DNA from: Takakia lepidozioides
Taxonomy: Eukaryota; Streptophyta; Takakiopsida; Takakiales; Takakiaceae
Length of the DNA: 64,000 nucleotides
Reading direction: 5' to 3'
NCBI GenBank assembly: GCA_030704615.1
Contig: CM060731.1
Coordinates: 2,480,001-2,544,000 of the forward strand
Shown here piece by piece: positions 1-10,026 of this stretch. Every line of letters starts with the position of its first letter. The stretch's first letter is position 1. The notes beneath the pieces were generated by a model. That model was given only the letters and a program-made list of their open reading frames with translations. It did not search any database and had not been told where the DNA came from. The translations under genes and the position numbers were made by a program.

Positions 1-59
1 TCTTGATTCTATTTAGGCAAGATTCCCTGCATTAATTCCACGGTCATAGGACCATCCAC

Positions 60-262
60 GGTTATAGGCGGCGCATGTTAATGCTGACGTGGCAGTTGAC
101 GGACAGTGCCACGTCATCATTTACCGCCACATCAGCATGCTGACATGACGCTCACGCCACGTCAGCATGTGTGCAGGCTCACGCCACGTCAGCTGGCGTG
201 AGCGTACGCTCACGCCGCGTCACTCCTGCGTGAGCGTACGCTCGCGCGCTACGTGCAACGCT
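60..262. repeat. GC-rich cluster of short inverted repeats (possible CACTA internal repeats)
   Basis: The motifs CACGTCAGC and GCTCACGCC recur many times in both orientations. Positions 195-216 form a perfect 22-bp palindrome centred on GCGTACGC, and a second copy of its core (GAGCGTACGCTC) lies at 232-243. Dense short repeats in both orientations are typical of regulatory or subterminal regions of CACTA elements, and a CACTA transposase fragment starts just downstream. An internal promoter or repeat block of that element is an inference; a local satellite is the alternative. Confidence 0.5.
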
Positions 263-287
263 CACGCCATTGCGTCGTTGATTTGAT

Positions 288-1133
288 TTGCATCCTTGTC
301 CTCCATTTGCTGTTTGGCTCCCTCAAGGTGTACGGGATCATCTCTCAATTCAATCAAATGGGCTTGATCCTACAACACGTGAGGAATTACTGGATCTTTC
401 AAGGCCTCCATCATTTACTGCCCTGTCATTCAAGAGTATGACAACGTATGGTAACCATTACAGGGTTACATCCCCCGGCATGAACACAACAAGTATGGTG
501 TCTTTTGATTGTGGAGTCTCATCTGTTTTCCAGCACCAGCCCATTACCAACAATTCAGGCAATGACATGGAGGAACCTACAAGATATGTGGGTCTTATAA
601 GGGAGATTTTGCAAATTGACTATGGCCAAACACAGCCTATAGTGTTTTTGTGTTCGTGCGTACGGGCGAGTCGCGTGGGTCGTCAACCTATGTCAATGAA
701 GCAGGATGATGCTGGCTTCACACTTGTCAATTTTAACCGTATGCTTCCACCTTCTGAGCAACCTTTTGTGTTTCCTGGCCAGGTTGATCAAGTGTTTTTT
801 TCTGATTGTGTGAAGGAGCCGGGGTGGAAAGTCGTCCTAGAGAAGAGCCCCCGAGCACGTAGAGTGGTCTGCGACATATCAATTGATAATGATGATGTGG
901 CGGAAGTGGAAGGATTGTTAGCCCCACAAAGACTAGAGGAGACTGTGGTTACTGATGGCCCAACATGCAGCCGAGCGGTACCGGTTACTCCAGAGCAGGT
1001 GGCCTCCTTGTACCTCCGAGCACCCCGTATACGTGGTGATGATGTTCAGCCAACCCTTGGAGAAGATGAAGTCTGTGATGAAGACAGTGATACATGTAGT
1101 GACCCAGACATAGATGAGGATGATGAAGATTAG
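288..1133 (+). pseudogene. CACTA (En/Spm) transposase C-terminal part with DUF4216 domain
   Basis: The open frame ends at 1133 and is limited upstream by an in-frame stop near 279, so this is a 3' exon or a 5'-truncated fragment. Residues about 45-185 match the DUF4216 layout of plant TNPD-type transposases: a TYGNHYRV start, the core RYVGLIREILQIDYG, GFTLVNFNR, and a PFVFPGQVDQVFF segment close to the family's PFVLASQVxQVFY. The tail is acidic (D/E-rich, ending DIDEDDED). The catalytic Transposase_21 region would lie upstream of the window. Together with the CACTA terminus at 3770 this marks the element's 3' half, and it is unlikely to be functional alone. Family assignment is confident; exon limits are not. 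Confidence 0.8.
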
Positions 1134-1239
1134 ATATGCGCGATTTGTGCACTCCAGTTATAGACCATGCATGATAGTTTAAGGTGGTAACACTCCCTTC
1201 GCATTCCCATTAAGATATCATGCTTGGACACTGGATTTT

Positions 1240-2510
1240 ATGATCAATTATGGAGTGCTTTCCTTTCAGCACCCTTTATTCATTTGTTGTTGCAATTGGC
1301 TTTGGACCAACCCGTGCTGGTACCATTGCCATGGGTTCTGCCTGCAATGTTTTCTTGCCATGGATTCGGCACACGCCACGAAAGGCCTTCCAGACCATCC
1401 TCTGGAAATGCTCCAATGTTGTTTCAAACATCTCCACATTGCAATGGATACAACACTGACATTAGATGAGTGAAAGTGAGACTAGACCTCTAGCCAGCCG
1501 GCTTTCCCACATCAAATTGAAGGGGATCTATAGATTATAGATAACGGCTGTTGCCTTCTCAATGTCTTTTTCCAATGACCTCTGCAATGAACTGGGGTAT
1601 AAGATCCTTCAAATCACAAGTTTGAGCATCACGCACAAGCCACGTACGGGGATAGAGTTTCCAATGCGAACCATTGGTCTTTTATTGATAGCATTGTTGT
1701 AAAATACATGGACCAACATGGTCAATTTCGGGAATGACATATAGTACGCTTTCATGTACTATGTAAGCATGCAACTATGTACCAGTGACGTGGCTTGTTC
1801 GCCACTTAACCTGTTTGCCCATTCAGCCAGCTCCACATTGTCATGGATTTTGCATGCTGGATTGTGAGGCCATCCACACCGTCCTCTGGAAATGCTATCA
1901 TGGGGTTTCAGCTATGTCCACATTTCCCTGGATTATGCCTGCACGAAGCAAGGCCAACTGCATTCAACACCCTCCACTTTATTATAGTATTGCAGCAACA
2001 TTCAAAGCACTTCAATTTGTATCCATCGAAAACATACAGGCTGAAAAAAGACATTGTTGTAGCAGAACTTAGGAAAGTACTTCTCCCCTTCCACTACACA
2101 CGTGAAATGAAAGAAGCCAACCAACAGCATACCAGCCAAGAAAATATGAAACCAGCCAAGAAAAGAGCCAATATATGCAGTGAAGGTCGACACTAAATGA
2201 AACTTATCCAACACTTACATTAGAGGAGGGAAGCTAAGTCTTACCTCCATAAGCTTGCCCACATCAAATTTGGGAGCTTTCAGAATTTCTCCTATCCGGT
2301 TGAATGAACTTGGCTACAAGATCCTTCAAATCGCAAGTTTGAGCTTCACACACAATGAACTTGCAGGGATTGAGCTTCCAATGCGAACCAGGAGTCTTAT
2401 ATTGATAGCATTGTTGTAAAACACATGGACCAACAATGACAGTCTCTGGAATGACATATAGTACAGTAATGACATATAGTACAGCATGCCGCTTCCAGTT
2501 GACCATCTAC
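1240..2510 (-). pseudogene. Tandemly duplicated minus-strand coding relic inside the CACTA element
   Basis: Two units, about 1245-1746 and 1800-2470, share two blocks in the same order. Read on the minus strand, one block gives VGPCVLQQCYQYKTPGSHWK at 2310-2464 and the diverged VGPCILQQCYQ-stop-KTNGSHWK at 1590-1746. The other gives FQRMVWKAFRG near 1340-1445 and FQRTVWMAS with stops near 1815-1960. Substitutions keep the reading frame similar, which suggests the ancestor was coding, but each copy has stops. I do not recognise the family; it could be a captured host gene or the element's second gene. The plus-strand ORFs here are shadows. Confidence 0.45.
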
Positions 2511-3489
2511 CCATGTAGGTTTCTTGTACCTATCCTTCCACAGGGAATCATAGGTAATGTGGAGCTTGAAATCCAGCCCTCTTGGATGAATGTGGACCCA
2601 CACTCTATCCCTGCTCCTTCAGCTATCCATGCCTCTGACAGCCTACAATTCTACCAGCAAACACCCCAACCATACTGGTGTGGAGTTCTTCCCCAAAACA
2701 CCCCAACCCTACTTATCACAATCTGAAATGCATCTGCTTCTCTCTGTAGTCCAACATGCATTCGCCTTTTTGTCTCCATTGTCCCACCATTGGGGTCGGA
2801 AAGTGTTCACCCCAAAGCTTCTCCTCACCTCTATTATATGTTTTTGGATACTTCCCTGCTGCCACACTGGCAGTAACTTGCCAAAGTCACTCCAAACCAC
2901 CACAGATGTACCCAACGACCTAACTTACAGAATTCAATATGCATCTTGCACGAGTCTGATGAGAGGGCAACACAGGCTGAAATAGGTTGAAGAAGAAGGT
3001 GCCCTACCACATTGTCCTTGACCTGTCCTGACCCATGGAGGATTTGACCGATGACCTCTTGTGTGTGCTGCTTGTGTCTGTAGTCAGGTAATGTCGGATT
3101 GGTCTGTCAGATCGAACCACTATGGCGTAGATGAGTAGTCAGAGATTGAAACACGCTTGCTAAGACCAAGCTGACTCTCCCAAGAACGGCGAGCTCGCTT
3201 GTCCTCGTCTCGTCTCCTCCTCCTCTTCTCCTTCGAGCATCATTTGCTCAACGCCTCCATCCCACGCCCCTGCATATCCTGCTATCATCGCGTTCCATCC
3301 CTCAGCTATGTGGTGTGGCGCAAGAGACAAAAAGACGCCAAGTCCCAGCCCTCCTTTCTGTTCACCATTACACTAATGGGCAACCTTATTAGCAATTTTT
3401 TTAACTTTTTTAAACCTAATGGCCAACCTTATTTGCATTATATGTGCCTTCAAAATGACACGTGTAGTGATGTTGTCGTATAAATAGAG
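2511..3489. other. Internal CACTA sequence with no recognisable gene
   Basis: This stretch holds only short, unrelated open frames on both strands. A minus-strand frame at 2397-2603 continues the relic above for a short distance (KDRYKKPTWVDGQ). No splice-supported gene, RNA gene or terminal repeat was seen before the subterminal repeats begin near 3490. Confidence 0.4.
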
Positions 3490-3770
3490 CTCTGAAACCA
3501 TCTTTAGTCATGGAGTCATAAGATTCCATGAAACGTCGTCCACGTGTAGTCAAACATATCACACTAGTCATATAAACCATCCCTGTCATCATGGTCAACA
3601 ATGTTTGACCAATGCTCCCTAACTTTCCGGAGTCATGTAGTGATATCCATTACTACAAAGTCATAAAACTAAAACAATAATGCATTTCAGGGCTCTGTAG
3701 TCATGTACCTAGTGCAGTTTTTATGACTCCGCCAAACCCGTAGTCCTAAAAACACTCATCTCTTGTAGTG
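3490..3770 (+). mobile_element. CACTA 3' terminus: subterminal repeats and terminal inverted repeat
   Basis: The motif AGTCAT (or its complement ATGACT), often as GTAGTCAT, occurs about eight times between 3503 and 3750, as in CACTA subterminal regions. The block ends with TCTTGTAGTG at 3761-3770, the reverse complement of the CACTACAAGA end typical of plant CACTA elements. The 3-bp target duplication expected from the family would be TGG at 3771-3773; the other end is outside the window, so it cannot be tested here. Confidence 0.75.
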
Positions 3771-3944
3771 TGGTCTCCCCCATAGTTAAGAATTGGGCTG
3801 AAAACCTGAAAAGATTACCTGCAGGGAAGTAATCCCCTTTGTTAAAACGCAACAGGAGGCAATTCCGACTTTTCTGCTGGATCAGCTAGCTCAAAACCGT
3901 TGTTCTTCAGAGCCCAGCCTCCCCATCAAGGTCCCACGAAACGA

Positions 3945-4165
3945 GTGAATTTTTTTTTTACTTTTTTTGAAAACATCACTCATATATTAAGTCGAGCCAA
4001 GTGCACCCCACGCCATGGGGAATCCACACTACGGCGCCATAGCTAGACGAGGTGAGGCTCAACTTGAGAAAGATGAGCCCACCGCGATCTACCGTGAAGA
4101 TAACAACGCCAGGTGCCCAAACATATATTGGCCCCTAGATTGACACTTGGGTCAATCCCAAATAT
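3945..4165 (+). repeat. Dispersed repeat family, copy 1
   Basis: The segment around AGTCGAGCCAAGTGCACCCC and CCATGGGGAATCCAC recurs, diverged, near 56,560-56,780 on the plus strand and inverted near 57,170-57,420. It starts after a T-rich run and contains GATGAGCCC and GGTCAATCCC motifs. No coding capacity is visible. It may be an LTR or UTR piece of an unassigned retroelement. Confidence 0.45.
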
Positions 4166-4282
4166 CAATATATCAAAACCAACTATTTCCTAGCTAGTTT
4201 CACAGTAGTGGTAAAATAACTTCACACCCTGGCATGGCCTCTACAAACTTTTTATTACAAGCTTTGTGACCAAGGTGAGAAC

Positions 4283-4708
4283 TTGACCTTATGGACCAAG
4301 AATGACCTACCTATTGGTTCAGCCAGATCTAAGAATCACAAAAGTCAGCTGTTTAATTGGCATAGGCCTTACATTCGCTGTAATTGTGGGTCTAGAAATG
4401 CATCATCTAGTTGTGCTACAAGTGTTTCTTGGTTTGACCATATGGTATGGTATATGTTGAATAACCTGACGGTTTTCTTCCCTGATGATACATACCCTTC
4501 AATTCAAACCAAGTATTATAATTTTCTGGTTTGGATCATGAAGGCTGCCAGATCTACCGTACTGGCACAAATCACCTTCCAGATGATCCGGGAATTCATC
4601 ATGGAGGCAGCCTGTGAATTTGCAGCTGACCCCAATGCTAAGTTGTTTGTCAGATTGGGTGACTCCAAGACGGCCAGATACATTGAAAAGATGTTGAAAC
4701 CTGCCTAA
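4283..4708 (+). CDS. Hypothetical ORF, possible Gag-like first part
   Basis: 141 codons without a recognised domain. The C-terminal half is mostly helical and hydrophobic (VWIMKAARSTVLAQITFQM, then LFVRLGDSKTARYIEKMLKP). It stops at TAA, but another frame continues at once with PQFSNYKRQRMEGQ and an RGG-rich stretch at about 4716-4860. A frameshift or small intron may therefore join the two into one Gag-like protein. No start-site signal helps decide the N-terminus. The idea of a retroelement Gag is inference. Confidence 0.35.
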   Translation: MTLWTKNDLPIGSARSKNHKSQLFNWHRPYIRCNCGSRNASSSCATSVSWFDHMVWYMLNNLTVFFPDDTYPSIQTKYYNFLVWIMKAARSTVLAQITFQMIREFIMEAACEFAADPNAKLFVRLGDSKTARYIEKMLKPA

Positions 4709-4715
4709 GCCTCAG

Positions 4716-5228
4716 TTCAGTAACTACAAGCGGCAACGTATGGAGGGGCAGATGCCTCACCAACAAGGTAAAACATATGCTTCTCGAGGAAGAGGTACCT
4801 CGGTACGTGGGAGAGGCCTCTACCAAAGGGGTGGACACTCTGGCCGGATGCAATCTTCTGCCAACACATCTGAAAATACCAGACCACCCAGGGTTCTACA
4901 CCTAGCGGATTGGGGTCTAATTCTACTATCACTATCAACATTGCCAGTTAAGAGTCATACAAGACCCGGAGAGGCTCTGAGGGGTATTCCCCGATCCGCA
5001 AACGAGATTTCGGATCTTGGAAGGATGTCTGATTTGGTATGCTCCTCTCATTTACTTGTACGTATCTTTTTGAGAATACTTCTGGATATATGCAGGCTGA
5101 AACCCACATCCATGGTAGTTAATTATCTACTCATGACAAAGTGGCTTAATCCTTTATATGTCAAGCAAATACCAGGGTATGAAGTGGGTTTGTCCCGTGT
5201 TCTCTTTTCCCTGTTTTCTGATCCATGA
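4716..5228 (+). CDS. RGG-rich ORF following the hypothetical Gag-like frame
   Basis: After a basic start (YKRQRMEGQ) the protein has RGRGTSVRGRGLYQRGG, an RGG/RG-type nucleic-acid-binding stretch, at about 4785-4840. The rest, to 5228, shows no motif and may be noncoding. The frame differs by one step from the ORF ending at 4708, with only 8 bases between them. RG-rich tails occur in Gag and RNA-binding proteins; nothing here identifies the family. Confidence 0.3.
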   Translation, partial: FSNYKRQRMEGQMPHQQGKTYASRGRGTSVRGRGLYQRGGHSGRMQSSANTSENTRPPRVLHLADWGLILLSLSTLPVKSHTRPGEALRGIPRSANEISDLGRMSDLVCSSHLLVRIFLRILLDICRLKPTSMVVNYLLMTKWLNPLYVKQIPGYEVGLSRVLFSLFSDP

Positions 5229-6789
5229 CACCCAATTGTTGGTCCTTGAACATGGAAAGGCGAGGAAGTAGGCCGAATGGATAAGATCCCACCATCCCAC
5301 CCATACCTTTGATGTAATCAAAACAAGGACTTACACTTAGCCTTGTTGCTCCTTTGGATTCTTAAGGGTTCTTTACAATTCAAACCCTTACAGGTGTTGA
5401 ATCCTGCTGGTATTTTACTCTATGGTTCATGACAAGGACTGACCTGTTTACACCCTTGTTAATACTGGTTCTGGTTTTTCTTATAATGTTCTGATGGATG
5501 GTGCCACTGAAAAGTGGCTGAATTGTCTCTTCTTCTTTTTGACAAAGACCCTAGTGGTCTTGTCCTTGTCTTGACATGACAAAAGTATCTTCCCTTTGTC
5601 CCATCAGGATGTGGAGAGAGAAGGAGAGAGGGAGAGAGAGGGGGAGATGAGGGGAAAAAAAAAAAAGACATGCACTGATATTTTGCGGAACCAGATTCCA
5701 GTATGGTTTTTTTCAATGCTGATAGCTTGTGCCATGGTGTGGGGTGATTAGACTATAGGGACACAGGGATATCAATACCTGATGCCTCAACCTTCTATAG
5801 TCATTCTGATGCCAGTACAAAATGACAATGGCATGTCTGGCTACTGTATTTTTTGAAGTTCCTAGATGTTATGAAAGACATCTTTTTCCTGCTATGGTGT
5901 AAATGTCTGAAATGTTATGTTAGGAGCTATGTTGTGCATCTGCAAACAGTTGTAGAGGATTTAGGGCAGCCTGGAAACATTTAACAGTATTATAAGGCCC
6001 CGATTCAGAACTTTCAGTATAGTTTTTTCTTAACCATTATTTGTTGCAAGAGCTTAAGGTACTGAGCAGACTTGGAAAATGAAGCATCAGTACCTGGTGC
6101 CTACAACTTTTCAAAAGCTACATTGTATACCAGTTTAAACTATTACTGGCATCTGGATTCTGCAAATCTGAGGTACCTTAGACCCTTCTCTTATTTTTTA
6201 GAAGTGCAGCTCATGTGTTTCTAATATTTTCTTTAACACAGTGATATGGTGAAAAACCATACTATACACCTGTGTATTTGATCTTATGAGGCAATTGTTA
6301 TGATGTAACTTTGCTTTGGGCCATGGTACTTAAAGCCAATCTGAAAACATAAAGCACCAATACCTGATCAATGCTTGTACATTTCAGACCAGTATGATAT
6401 CCAACTGGCTTACTAAGCACACTCCTCCTTCACACTATCTCTCATGCCTCTCCCTTCCTAGCTCAACTGCTCCATCACACCATACCTCCGCGCTTGTATC
6501 ATTCTAAACCAAGTAGCTCCCTGGTCTTGGCCTAATGAGAGGGTGGAAACTACGAGGAAGAGAAGCTAAAGCAATGCCTAACCCCAGCATGCCCTCATCC
6601 CAACACTCTTCCTCTCCTCTCTTCCCTCACTTGCATGACCATGGGAATATCATGAAGATACTCCTCGAACCGCCCTCCACGAGCTTCAAAATTCGGCCTT
6701 CAAGACCACATGCCAGTCCTTAGGCAGTCCACCAGTGCCTCCACGAGTCAGCACAAGCCGTCCACAGGTCAACACGGGCCACCACAGAC
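5229..6789. other. Gene-free stretch with purine-rich tract and spaced weak repeats
   Basis: No supportable gene. A GA-rich tract spans 5608-5669. A motif close to ATCAATACCTGATGCC followed by ACCAGTA appears near 5770, 6085 and 6355, about 270-315 bases apart, suggesting an old tandem repeat. From 6420 the sequence becomes C/T-rich with direct CTCC runs up to the start of the methyltransferase-family leader. Confidence 0.4.
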
Positions 6790-7241
6790 AAGAGTCAGTC
6801 CGGGTTTGGGCTGGGGTGTCCTTGCAGGAACAACACCGTGGAGTTGTTTTTGGTGTGGGGGAGTTGTCGTTCTGATTTCTTGTGTTTGGATCCCCTCCAT
6901 ACCTGCATGCTTGACTGTGCGTCATGTTAGTTTTGTGTGGGGCGTTGTTTATAGGTGATTGGACCGGATTTTATCACCGGCCAGTCCTAGAACATGTTGT
7001 CGATGGTGAGGCTGGGGTGATGACCAATCAGACCATCATTGTTTCTCCTGTGGTGAGGTTGGAGGTGATGACCAGCCAACCATAGGAGTGCTTGCGGTGG
7101 ATGCAGGTGCAGGTGTAGGCTATGTTAGGAACCTAGTATTCCAAACCATAAGCCGCAACAGGTTCTCTACCCGGTTACCTTGTGGAGAGGGGGTTATGGA
7201 CATGTTCATGACCGGTTGAGTGACAGTTTGTCAACACGGAG
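6790..7241 (+). mobile_element. LTR/leader of methyltransferase-bearing retroelement, copy A
   Basis: From GAGTCAGTCCGGGTTTGGG onward this matches 28,525-28,760 and 60,955-61,330, including TTCTTGTGTTTGGAT, CATGCTTGACTGTGC, GATCACCGGCCA-type segments and a twice-repeated GGTGAGGCTGG...GATGACCAGC block. All three lie upstream of, or near, the same Gag type, so this is the family's LTR and/or untranslated leader. Sequence before 6790 is unrelated to the other copies, suggesting a truncated 5' end. No standard primer binding site was recognised. Confidence 0.65.
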
Positions 7242-8835
7242 GTGCCACTAGTTGCTAGGGAGAGTGCCAGTTCGAGCACAACGATACTAGTGGATACACG
7301 AGACGAGGTGTGCGGTTTAGGCCACCTTCACCTCCAGTGTCTTCTACGGAAGGTTTTGATTCGGATTGTGAATCAGGAGGACTCACACCGGCGGTGCAAG
7401 TTGTTTCCTTGCCATTGTTGTGGGACACAATGGAGGAGATGTATGGAGCTACCAAGGCCACGAAGGTACTCTGGGGCGGTGGGCACCATCGAGTTGGATG
7501 ATTTTATCCAAGAGTTTGATAGTTGGTGTGATTTGCAGCAAATGCGCAATCCACAACTATTTACGCCTTTCATGCCATGGAAGGGGCTGTTTCAGCACCT
7601 TGAGGGGCCGCCTATGGATGATTACCATGAGTTCAGGTGGGGGCATGAGGTTGAGATCAAGGAGTGGAGGATGTATAGGTCACCTGACTATGTCTCCATC
7701 ACTAGGGGCACTAGAGCCACGAGGGCAGTGGCTACACCTGCCGCTGCACCGGCAGCTTCAACAAGCAGCAGTGGGACTAGTGGGACTGGTGGTACCGTAG
7801 CTACGACGTCCACCCAAGCCACTACCGCACCAGCACCAGTACCCGTGCCTGCCTTCAACTCTGTTGTGGAGTTCTTCGAAGAGTTAAGATGGAACTACCA
7901 AGGGGTGAGGACAGAGAAGTTGCGGAGCTTGCAAGAGTTCCAACGGAAGCCTACTGAGAGCTTGAGGGAGGCTTTCACTCGCATGAGGCGCTTGATAAAT
8001 GTAACCCAAGGGGTTACGGAAGCTCAGGCAGTCCAATTCTGGTACGAGATATTGGACAAGGAGTTGAGGAGAAGGGTGCGGGATGCAACTCTCATACAAG
8101 CGGCCCAACCCACCTTAGCAAATGTGTTTTTGCTGGCAGAGCGGATAGAGCTCAACATGGTGGAGGAACAAGTGGTCATGGTGGGATTTGCTAAGGAGAC
8201 ACCATGGGGTAGTGGTGCTCCTAGCCAACCACTACCTCAACGTGCTCAAGGCAACAAGGGGGCTCAAGTGAAGCTCAGGGAAGGACAGAGAGGACCTCAG
8301 ATGCAGGGGTCTCTCCCTTCATTTGCAGGCCAACAACAGGCGGAGGTGGTGTGCTGGACCTGTGGAGGACCCCATGTCAAGAAGGATTGCCCTGAGGGAG
8401 GCGAAGCTAGGGCCGGCACATGCACAGCCTGCACAGTTGCAGTGTGGGCATTGTGGCAAGCACGGGCATGGAGAGGCTTAGTGTTATGGTTTGCATCCTG
8501 AGTTGCGCCCATGCCAGTTCCAAGGGAACAATGGTGGCCGGGGGCAAGGTGGGGCACCCCAGAGAGGACGAGGTGGCCAGGCACGAGGTGTAGGCCAAGG
8601 GCAAGCTCAACATGGCCAAGGATGCGGAGGTCAGGGTGTTGACCAAGGCATGGCCAACCGACTTCAGCAGCTAGAGCAAAGGCTCGCTGCCATGGCTACA
8701 ACTCAGGTGGTACCGGCTCCAAGGCCGGATGGTCCACCTCTTGCTCCTGAGGGAGGAGATATGGGAGGCATGAGATTCATGTGCGGAGCAGCACTACCAC
8801 TAGTGCAGGTGGAGTCTGCTGCAGCCGTGACTTGA
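7242..8835 (+). pseudogene. Gag of methyltransferase-bearing retroelement, copy A
   Basis: Matches the Gag at 61,377-63,000 and the fragment at 29,958-30,608. Order: Ser/acidic N-terminus; conserved core (GAVGTIELDDFIQEFDSWCD, LFTPFMPWKGLFQHLEGPP); Ala/Ser/Thr linker; helical capsid-like block (LQEFQRKPTESLREAFTRM, VQFWYEILDKELRRRVRDA); two zinc knuckles, CWTCGGPHVKKDC (CX2CX3HX4C variant) and CGHCGKHGHGEA-stop-C; then a Gly/Arg/Gln-rich tail. Breaks: a frameshift near 8420 between the knuckles, TAG at 8479-8481 where copy G has CAG, and TGA at 8833-8835 where copy G has CGA. It cannot make the full protein. Confidence 0.75.
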
Positions 8836-9719
8836 GGAGCAACACGAGTTCCTGAGCCACGAGGTGCAGAGGTGGAGTTGGATCCACAGCGTGAGGAGGC
8901 AAACCGTCAAGCTAGGCTTCATCAGTCATTCACATTGGCGGAGACAGTGTCGACGCCATCCATGGCACCTAGTTCTCGCCCGACTGTTACCGAGGCGGAG
9001 GTTACTATGCCATTGGGGAGAGCTACATTTGCCAAGGCTACGGCAGCTAGTGTGCTGCTGGGAGTGGCCACATCTGTATGCCAGGCTCCATTGTTCTCGA
9101 CTACCATGCTGAGGCGTTCAAGCTGGCAGCTACACTCTGTGAGAGTGGGGAGGTTACTTCATCTTCTGCTGAGATAGTGGGAGGTGTAGTGCCGGAGGGA
9201 TCCTCGGATTTGAGGGTCAAGACTGCCATGGCGGCACCATGGCAAGCTGCAGCTGCCAGGTTGATGGAGCTGCAGTTATGCCAGCCATTGAGCACGCCAT
9301 GGTGACACCTGGAGTTGTCATGTTAGACAACCAGGATGACATTTTCTATTTGAGTGGACCGGCAGACAAGAGGTAGGCTTGGGCCTCACGGAGGCGGATA
9401 TGGAGCCTTGTCCTTTCCAAATACAGACGTCTCTGGGAGGATTGGAGCAGGCTTGGGGCATGACACGGCATGAGTTGGCTATCAGACTACGGCCGGATCA
9501 CCCTACAGATGGCTCAGTGATGCGAGCCAAGGCTTTTGTAATAGACGCGGTCTTGTACGATGTCCTGGTTGGTGGGGCAGTGTTGTACCCCATGGGCTTC
9601 ACCCTAGATTTTTGGGAGGAGTCAGCTTCCTATAGGCCTAGATGGCAGTCAGGGGAGGGCCGGCATGTGCAGCTCCCTGTGACGTTCATAGGAGGAATTG
9701 CGGTTGCCTAGTGGGGCAA
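8836..9719 (+). pseudogene. Protease-region segment of copy A, active site deleted
   Basis: Continues the polyprotein (RQSFTLAETVSTPSMAP-like text in copy G). Copy G has an aspartic-protease motif, LLDSGAQPLMLG, near 63,610-63,645. In copy A the equivalent junction at about 9372-9378 goes straight from GCAGACAAGAGGTA to GGCTTGGGCCTC, so about 80 bases including the DSGA codons are missing. Downstream, YDVLVGGAVLYPMGFTLDFW and RPRWQSGEG are kept. A frame change also occurs near 9110. Confidence 0.65.
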
Positions 9720-10026
9720 GATGCTGACACTAGCAGCATTCACAGCTGTAGTGAGTTGGCTTGGAGAGTTGCTTGAGGGCAACGCTTGTTCAGAGGATGT
9801 ATCACCTCCGGGAGAGCAGAATGACATGTATGGTATGGCGGAGTTGCCTGCCATGGTTGCTCATACTCCATTGTGGAGCTCGAGCAAAGATTTGCAGCGG
9901 GTTGCTGATTGTTGTGTGCAACAAGCTTGGGTAGAGGCTTTTGTACCATCAGGAGAGGAGGACAGTGCGGGGATTGCACCAAGACCACCTCAGTTGTTAC
10001 CATTGGACACCACACCAATCGTGTGA
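9720..10026 (+). pseudogene. Linker between protease and methyltransferase regions, copy A
   Basis: 102 codons in frame with the methyltransferase motif I that follows; no domain recognised (LQRVADCCVQQAWVEAFVPS). The frame ends at TGA 10024-10026, and reading on gives QCPDEGISLLDLFGG directly. The stop is probably a mutated Trp or Arg codon, but no second copy of this stretch is in the window to confirm it. Confidence 0.5.

Noticed and set aside
6290-6360. Possible box C/D snoRNA (TGATGT ... CTGA)
   Set aside because: The C box is imperfect and no terminal stem could be paired.
9740-10018. Minus 92-aa ORF opposite the linker of copy A
   Set aside because: The plus frame reads directly into methyltransferase motif I; the minus ORF is a shadow.
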